Source: Azonexus sp.
Lineage (GTDB): Bacteria > Pseudomonadota > Gammaproteobacteria > Burkholderiales > Rhodocyclaceae
NCBI GenBank assembly: GCA_017983755.1
Contig: JAGOAU010000001.1
Span: 1-64,000, forward strand
DNA length: 64,000 nt
Reading direction: 5' to 3'
The position numbers and the translations under genes were made by a program. Within the stretch, counting starts at the first letter, position 1, and every line of letters starts with the position of its first letter. This document shows positions 59,294-64,000 of the stretch, in pieces. Under the pieces are notes generated by a model, which worked only from the letters and a program-made list of their open reading frames with translations, had not been told where the DNA came from and searched no databases.

Positions 59294-59393
59294 GACCAAA
59301 GCCACTAAGCGTCTACGATTCAATTTGTTCTCCCTGTCCGGTTGTGCATGTCGCATCCAATAGACACAGACACAAGGAATGGTGAGGCCCGCA

Positions 59394-59412
59394 TGCGACA
59401 AGGCCAGACGCA
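59394..59412. promoter_or_regulatory. 7-5-7 inverted repeat upstream of the WYL gene (copy 1)
   Basis: TGCGACA-AGGCC-AGACGCA fits the consensus TGCGWCA-N5-TGWCGCA of the two copies before the ATPase gene, with one mismatch. It lies 54 bases before the WYL gene start and upstream of the FtsK-gamma-like ORF. A lone half site, TGTCGCA, is at 59349-59355. Confidence 0.6.
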
Positions 59413-59427
59413 GTCAATTCCATTTCA

Positions 59428-59441
59428 CTCGCAATTGTGAG
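59428..59441. promoter_or_regulatory. Second palindrome upstream of the WYL gene
   Basis: CTCGCAATTGTGAG is a near-perfect palindrome (one mismatched pair) 24 bases before the ATG, next to TATGAT (59451-59456), a possible -10 element. Confidence 0.4.
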
Positions 59442-59465
59442 AAGCCACGATATGATTGACGCATC

Positions 59466-60482
59466 ATGAATACTGGCTCGAACGACACCCTGCTGCGGCA
59501 ATGGACGATGCTCAAGCGGATACCACGATTTCCCGCCAAGATCACGTCGCGCACCTTGACGGATAGTCTGCAGCGGGAAGGATTCGCGGTCGGCAAACGC
59601 ACCGTCGAGCGCGATCTCCTGATGCTCTCGATGCACTTTCCGTTGATCGCCGATGAACGGAGCAAACCTTTCGGCTGGAGCTGGGATCGGGATGCGGCAA
59701 GCTTCGACCTGCCGGGGATGACTCCAACCCAAGCGCTCACCCTAGTCATGGCCGAAGAGCATCTTGCGACGGTCCTGCCGGCGTCGATATTTAGCGGACT
59801 TAGTCCGTACATCAAGGCAGCCCGCAACACACTCGACTCAGTTGCTACGGCGCAAACGTTGCGCGACTGGCAGCACAAGATCGCGCTCATCCATCCGACT
59901 CAGCCAATGCTGCCTCCGCCCGTTAATGATGACGTGATTGAGGCGGTGCACCAGGCACTGCTCACCAATCATCAACTCAAAATCCGTTACCGGGTCGTGA
60001 ATTCGGAGGAAATCAAAGAATACGTGGTGCACCCGCTCGGTCTGGTGCATCGAGGTGCCATCAGCTACTTGTGCGCGACGATCTTTTCCTACGAGGACGT
60101 CCGGATTCTTGCGCTTCACCGCATTGAAGCAGCGTCGGTTTCCGACGAATTAGCAAGAACCCTGCCAGGGTTCAACCTCGATGCCTACGTTAAATCTGAA
60201 GCATTTGGATTCCACAATCTCGGCGCAATCAAGCTTCACATCCGCATCCACAGAGACCTGGCAGCCTACTTGCGTGAAACGCCTCTGGCTGAAGATCAGC
60301 GTATCGAGATGGAAGCTTCCGGAAGTGATGATACGGAACTTCTCACAGCGTCGGTTCAAGACACCGATCAGCTTCGCTGGTGGATTCTGGGTCAGAGGGA
60401 GCAGATTGAAGTGCTGTCTCCGTTATCGCTGAGAAACGAATTGAAAGCGGTGCTGCACCGCGCCCTCGTCCACTATCTCTGA
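59466..60482 (+). CDS. WYL-domain transcriptional regulator
   Basis: A 338-residue protein with an N-terminal helix-turn-helix (LRQWTMLKRIPRFPAKITSRTLTDSLQREGFAVGKRTVERDLLML), a central WYL domain (VHPLGLVHRGAISYLCATIFSYEDVRILALHRIEAASV, where SYL replaces WYL), and a C-terminal WCX-type region. WYL regulators control many phage-defence loci, typically as repressors relieved by a nucleotide or nucleic-acid ligand. Palindromic sites precede this gene and the ATPase gene, so it probably regulates both. The composition is AT-richer than the core genome. Confidence 0.85.
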   Translation: MNTGSNDTLLRQWTMLKRIPRFPAKITSRTLTDSLQREGFAVGKRTVERDLLMLSMHFPLIADERSKPFGWSWDRDAASFDLPGMTPTQALTLVMAEEHLATVLPASIFSGLSPYIKAARNTLDSVATAQTLRDWQHKIALIHPTQPMLPPPVNDDVIEAVHQALLTNHQLKIRYRVVNSEEIKEYVVHPLGLVHRGAISYLCATIFSYEDVRILALHRIEAASVSDELARTLPGFNLDAYVKSEAFGFHNLGAIKLHIRIHRDLAAYLRETPLAEDQRIEMEASGSDDTELLTASVQDTDQLRWWILGQREQIEVLSPLSLRNELKAVLHRALVHYL

Positions 60483-60486
60483 TCGA

Positions 60487-60768
60487 TCAATCGCGTTTTG
60501 CCGCCGGTAAATCGTTCCATGGCGCCACATCGCTCTCTAGAACGCCCCGAAGAAGGCCGCGGATCCAGACCAGCGTGTAGCCTCGCTGCAAATTTGTTCT
60601 GGCTGCCCAAAGTTCCTGTTCATCCCTGATAAACCCGCGAACTTGTCCTTCCTTGAACGTCGTGACGACGATGCATCGCTCCCCTGCGGGGATCTCGAAT
60701 ACCTCCCCCTTTACAGGATCGTTGAAAAGAAGTGGCCGGATGGTGATCGCATTGCCGTTAGCTCGCAT
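60487..60768 (-). CDS. Small protein of unknown function, convergent with WYL gene
   Basis: A 93-residue protein from the ATG at 60768, preceded by a GA-rich AGCGAGA: MRANGNAITIRPLLFNDPVK, then FEIPAGERCIVVTTFKEGQVRGFIRDEQELWAARTNLQRGYTLVWIRGLL. It looks beta-rich and soluble, has no signal peptide, and is not a family I recognise. Its stop is four bases from the WYL stop. Its start lies about 47 bases from the first operator before the ATPase gene, so it may share that control. Confidence 0.55.
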   Translation of the reverse strand: MRANGNAITIRPLLFNDPVKGEVFEIPAGERCIVVTTFKEGQVRGFIRDEQELWAARTNLQRGYTLVWIRGLLRGVLESDVAPWNDLPAAKRD

Positions 60769-60814
60769 TCTCGCTGACCTCTGAAGTGATCGGTCAGCAG
60801 ATGATCCGCAATGT

Positions 60815-60833
60815 TGCGTCAAGTTATGACGCA
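60815..60833. promoter_or_regulatory. 7-5-7 inverted repeat (copy 2)
   Basis: TGCGTCA-AGTTA-TGACGCA is a perfect inverted repeat in the divergent gap between the minus-strand unknown gene and the ATPase gene. Confidence 0.72.
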
Positions 60834-60871
60834 GTCTGCCTTTGAAGATTTGGCGCCCGGTAACTTAATGG

Positions 60872-60890
60872 TGCGACACATTTTGTCGCA
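60872..60890. promoter_or_regulatory. 7-5-7 inverted repeat (copy 3)
   Basis: TGCGACA-CATTT-TGTCGCA, perfect, centred 57 bases from copy 2 and about 54 bases before the ATPase start. The two copies share the consensus TGCGWCA-N5-TGWCGCA. Confidence 0.72.
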
Positions 60891-60934
60891 GATTTCTGGA
60901 AACTGCTTCCTCATCGGTTTCAGAGGATTTAGCA

Positions 60935-63151
60935 GTGAGCGCCCCAGTTCAACACAAACAGATTGCACAAGCCGAAGGTGTTGCAAGTGTTGACTTGCAT
61001 GGCCAACGCTTGGCTGCAAAATTGGCAACCAAGCTACTAGTCCACGGTGAGTTCAACGCCAAGATAGTGATCCCCTTCCTCGTTCCTTTTCTGGCCTGGA
61101 CGCCCGAGTTGTTTCAGGAACTGAGTGCTTGTTGCGAAGAAGGACGTACGCCCCTGAGCTCTTCATCAACGCCAGAACATCCTTCGTCATGGTTGTCACT
61201 TTGTCGAAAGGATCGGGTTAAGACTGAAGAGGCGGTTCGGGCGTTTGCATGTCAATGTCCCGATCAATTTAGCGAGTTGGTGCAATTGACTAGCCAACAC
61301 CTAATTATCGAATCGCTCTCCGAAAATAATCCTGTGCTCGCGAGCATCGACTTCCTGAGAGCGCAGTTTGGCTTGAGTAACCTTGAATGTGAGTTGTTCG
61401 ACCTTGCTGCTAGCACGGCACTCTGGGCACCCGTCAAAAAATTGCTACGCTTGATTGGCACCGAAGATGGCGCCGACATCCATCGTCAGCTTTCCGTTTT
61501 GCTGGGCCGTAGTCGTCAAGAGATTCGGGGCGCGTTGTTGCCAACGGCAAATCTGGTCAGATTCGGGATGCTCGAATGTCTCAACTATGCAGACAATCTG
61601 GCTGAGGCCCTGCTGATTGATGATGGCATCCGCGAGCAAATCTGCACCCAAGTCGAGTCGCCCGATACACTGATCGCCACAGTATGCGATGAAGCAAAGA
61701 TCGCCGAACCCGATGCCGAGGATTTCGCGTACCTTTGTGCTGATCTCGATGCGGTCGTCAAATATCTCGCTGGCGCACTCCGGCAGCGGGCCAGAGGGGT
61801 CAATGTACTGATCCACGGAGGGCCGGGGGTCGGGAAGTCCGCCTTCTGCAGGGTGATCGCATCCCGCCTTGAAGCAAGGCTTTTCAGACTCCATAAAGAA
61901 ACTGGCGACGATTGCGCCAATGAGAACCAAAGTCGTTGGGGACGGTGGCAACGTGCCCAGTTTTTCCTAACTGCGGTGGACCAATCGATTGTGTGCACCG
62001 ACGATGCCCAAACGATGTTCCTGACCCAAGACAACACCGCACATCATGCCGCGGGCAAGGTTCGCCCATCAGTCATCTCTGACTGGCTTGCATCGAATCC
62101 GGTGCCGGCAATTTGGGTGGTGAACCATCCGTCACCAATCCCGGATATCGTGCTGCGAAGTTTTTCCTTTTTTATAGAGGTTCCGCTGCCCCCGCCGAAA
62201 GTGAGGTACGTCCTTGCCGCACGAGCATTGAGCGGTAGCGGCGTGCGGCCGAGTTTCTTGCGATCAATTGCGGATAACCCAGCCGTAACACCGAGTCTCC
62301 TTGCCAAGGCCGCCGACGTTCTGTCGCTGTCCGGGGAACGAGAGCCGGCAACGGCTGAGGAACTCTTGGAACGAACACTCCGCCAGCATCAGCTTGCACT
62401 GGGCAAACAGGCGTTCGCGATGAAGCCGTTACCCGGCACCCAATATTCGATTGACGAACTGAATATCGATAGCGAGTTCTCTCTCGATGAAATCATTCAG
62501 GCTTTGGCTCGCGAACCGTCTGCCAGCCTGTGCTTTTACGGCGAACCTGGCACCGGGAAAACGGCCTTTGCAGAACATATTGCGGAGGCATTGAACCGGC
62601 CCCTCGTACGAAGACGAGCGTCCGACCTCCAGAGCAAGTTTGTGGGAACCTGCGAGAAGAATCTTGCCGCCATGTTCGCGGAAGCGCGCACGATGGAAGC
62701 CGTCCTATTGCTGGACGAAGCGGATTCGTTTCTCCGGTCCCGCAGCACGACGCGTCAAAGCTGGGAGACCAGTCAGGTCAATGAACTCCTCCAGCAAATG
62801 GAAAGCCATACTGGGATTTTCATCTGCACAACGAATCTGTTTGAACTGATCGACTCGGCTGCCATGCGGCGCTTCGTGTTCAAACTGAGGTTCAAAGCAA
62901 TGCGCCCCGAACAAAGGGAACGTATGTTTTTGGTCGAGGGCTTAGACGGCAACGCTCCGGCACTGACCGAGGATTTGAGACATTCCCTGGGACGTCTCGA
63001 TGGGCTCACGCCCGGCGACTTCGCCGTCGTAAAGCGCCGGTTTCAGATGGTTGGCAAGCGCCCAACGGCAGCAGCATTCCTTGCGGCACTTGAGACTGAG
63101 TGCCTGCTGAAAGCACCGGCAAGTTTCCGGCGGATAGGATTTCTCCAGTAG
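60935..63151 (+). CDS. Double-AAA+ ATPase of a Sir2-linked cassette
   Basis: A 738-residue protein from GTG 60935. Residues ~1-270 form an unrecognised, mostly helical domain. The first AAA+ module has Walker A GGPGVGKS (295-302) and a divergent Walker B SIVCTDDAQT (about 350), with D-D in place of the usual D-E. The second module is canonical: GEPGTGKT (536-543), AVLLLDEADSFLRSRS (about 589-604), ICTTNLFELIDSAAMRRF (sensor and Arg finger). The CDC48/SpoVK-like tandem suggests protein unfolding or remodelling. It is followed 21 bases later by a Sir2 gene and controlled by a nearby WYL regulator. I infer a defence role; no exact match is known to me. Confidence 0.85.
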   Translation: MSAPVQHKQIAQAEGVASVDLHGQRLAAKLATKLLVHGEFNAKIVIPFLVPFLAWTPELFQELSACCEEGRTPLSSSSTPEHPSSWLSLCRKDRVKTEEAVRAFACQCPDQFSELVQLTSQHLIIESLSENNPVLASIDFLRAQFGLSNLECELFDLAASTALWAPVKKLLRLIGTEDGADIHRQLSVLLGRSRQEIRGALLPTANLVRFGMLECLNYADNLAEALLIDDGIREQICTQVESPDTLIATVCDEAKIAEPDAEDFAYLCADLDAVVKYLAGALRQRARGVNVLIHGGPGVGKSAFCRVIASRLEARLFRLHKETGDDCANENQSRWGRWQRAQFFLTAVDQSIVCTDDAQTMFLTQDNTAHHAAGKVRPSVISDWLASNPVPAIWVVNHPSPIPDIVLRSFSFFIEVPLPPPKVRYVLAARALSGSGVRPSFLRSIADNPAVTPSLLAKAADVLSLSGEREPATAEELLERTLRQHQLALGKQAFAMKPLPGTQYSIDELNIDSEFSLDEIIQALAREPSASLCFYGEPGTGKTAFAEHIAEALNRPLVRRRASDLQSKFVGTCEKNLAAMFAEARTMEAVLLLDEADSFLRSRSTTRQSWETSQVNELLQQMESHTGIFICTTNLFELIDSAAMRRFVFKLRFKAMRPEQRERMFLVEGLDGNAPALTEDLRHSLGRLDGLTPGDFAVVKRRFQMVGKRPTAAAFLAALETECLLKAPASFRRIGFLQ

Positions 63152-63172
63152 CAATATGCTTCAAACAACTGA

Positions 63173-63988
63173 ATGCTGAAAGCAATCGAACAGGCCGTAC
63201 GCTGGATCAGGGATGCCGACGGACTACTCGTTACGGCTGGAGCAGGCATGGGCGTGGATTCCGGCTTGCCGGATTTTCGTGGAAGCGCAGGATTTTGGCA
63301 GTCCTATCCAGCCTTGGCGAAGGCCGGCATCGACTTTAATTCGATTGCCAGTCCGCGGGCGTTTCGGCGCAATCCGATCCAAGCTTGGGGATTCTATGGG
63401 CACCGGCTTGCTCTTTATAGAGGAACTGAACCACATGCAGGATTTTTCGTTCTGAAAAAAATCGCGGAGTTCATGCCCCATGGAGTTTTTGTCGTGACCA
63501 GCAATGTCGATGGTCAATTCCAGAAGGCAGGGTATCAGGAGGACCGAATATTGGAGATTCACGGCTCCATCCACAACCTCCAGTGTAATGAGCCCTGCTT
63601 TTCGAGAATTTGGTCCGCGACTGACCTTAGGCCGAGCATAAGCACTCGCACGTGTCACTGGTTGGGCAGACTGCCCACCTGCCGTTATTGCGGCGGCATA
63701 GCCAGCCCGAATATCCTCATGTTCGACGATGACCGTTGGATTTCAGAGCGACAACTCGCTCAGCGGATGCATTGGGAATTTTGGCGTCAGCAAGTCAAAA
63801 AACTTGTTGTGATCGAATGCGGCGCGGGTATTGAAATTCCTTCAATCCGGCGATTCAGTGAAAAGCAAGGGGCGCCCGTCATCCGCATAAACCCTCACCA
63901 CGCTCGGGCTCCAATGGGGATGGGGATCAGTTTGCCGCTTGGGGCTGAGCAAGCGTTATCACTGGTCGGTGCGGCATTGGGTTATTGA
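63173..63988 (+). CDS. Sir2-family NAD+-dependent protein with zinc ribbon
   Basis: This 271-residue protein has the Sir2 NAD-binding signature TAGAGMGVDSGLPDFRG (21-37), TSNVDGQFQKAGY (the N-x-D segment), the catalytic His in ILEIHGSIHNLQC, and zinc cysteines CNEPC and CRYCG. CGAGIEIPSIRRF near the C-terminus replaces the usual GTS motif. With intact catalytic His and zinc site it could be a deacetylase or an NAD+-consuming effector; bacterial defence systems use both kinds. It lies 21 bases after the ATPase gene with no clear ribosome site. The operon may continue beyond the window. Confidence 0.85.
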   Translation: MLKAIEQAVRWIRDADGLLVTAGAGMGVDSGLPDFRGSAGFWQSYPALAKAGIDFNSIASPRAFRRNPIQAWGFYGHRLALYRGTEPHAGFFVLKKIAEFMPHGVFVVTSNVDGQFQKAGYQEDRILEIHGSIHNLQCNEPCFSRIWSATDLRPSISTRTCHWLGRLPTCRYCGGIASPNILMFDDDRWISERQLAQRMHWEFWRQQVKKLVVIECGAGIEIPSIRRFSEKQGAPVIRINPHHARAPMGMGISLPLGAEQALSLVGAALGY

Positions 63989-64000
63989 CTTACCCTGCTA

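Larger units (their letters stand above)
58851..59465. other. Transition from chromosome core to the WYL/AAA/Sir2 island
   Basis: A 615 bp stretch with no strong gene on the plus strand. Composition falls from high GC to moderate GC. The first ~220 bases (58851-59071) show no recognisable feature. The rest holds the FtsK-gamma-like ORF on the minus strand (59072-59293) and the regulator's upstream operators (59394-59441). Confidence 0.6.

Overview
The window reads as one end of a contig from a high-GC betaproteobacterium, most likely of the Rhodocyclales (Azonexus/Dechloromonas-like). Support comes from the codon use and from betaproteobacterial gene orders: rpsU-yqeY-dnaG-rpoD, miaB-phoH-ybeY-corC-lnt, glyQ-glyS-gmhB-plsC, and leuS-lptE-holA. 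The assignment is inference, because no 16S rRNA is present. The first ~190 bases are homopolymer-rich and look like poor contig-end sequence.

Layout. 0.2-3.5 kb: an ArnT/GT39-like glycosyltransferase, a sialidase-like BNR protein and a small membrane protein in one overlapping operon. 3.5-6.4 kb: a WrbA-like flavodoxin-fold protein and a pirin, divergent from a LysR regulator, then a small membrane protein. 6.4-8.5 kb: an AT-richer island carrying a DUF262 protein and an RxxxxH HEPN protein, a likely defence or toxin-antitoxin pair. 8.6-18.7 kb: gcdH, a ParA-like ATPase, a TAXI solute-binding protein, a quinone oxidoreductase, a YdcF-family protein, uvrD, and an ECF sigma factor operon. 18.7-28.5 kb: leuS-lptE-holA, proA, ogt-xerD-ybaK, a ZIP transporter, folB and plsY. 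28.5-31.5 kb: katG with an upstream 30-codon ORF and a downstream cupin gene. 31.4-37.1 kb: tsaD and the macromolecular synthesis operon. 37-38.6 kb: two CAT-anticodon tRNAs with small unknown genes between them. 38.7-52.9 kb: dense housekeeping operons through fadD. 52.9-58.9 kb: two GT4 glycosyltransferases (one frameshifted), dgkA, an LpxH-like phosphatase and purT. 59-64 kb: a second AT-richer island with a WYL regulator, a double-AAA+ ATPase and a Sir2 protein, cut off by the window end.

Three observations stand out. (1) A dispersed ~33 bp element, core CTGTTGCGGTCGAC followed by two A/T tracts about one helical turn apart, occurs about 19 times in both orientations, inside and between genes. 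It is absent from the interior of both islands. Its architecture resembles a DNA uptake signal sequence. (2) The WYL/AAA+/Sir2 cassette has three copies of one 7-5-7 inverted repeat (TGCGWCA-N5-TGWCGCA) placed before the regulator and before the ATPase, so it looks like a self-regulated and possibly undescribed defence system. (3) katG and the ZIP transporter gene share an identically spaced inverted repeat overlapping the -35 region, which predicts peroxide co-regulation of a metal importer and of a 30-residue ORF in the katG leader.
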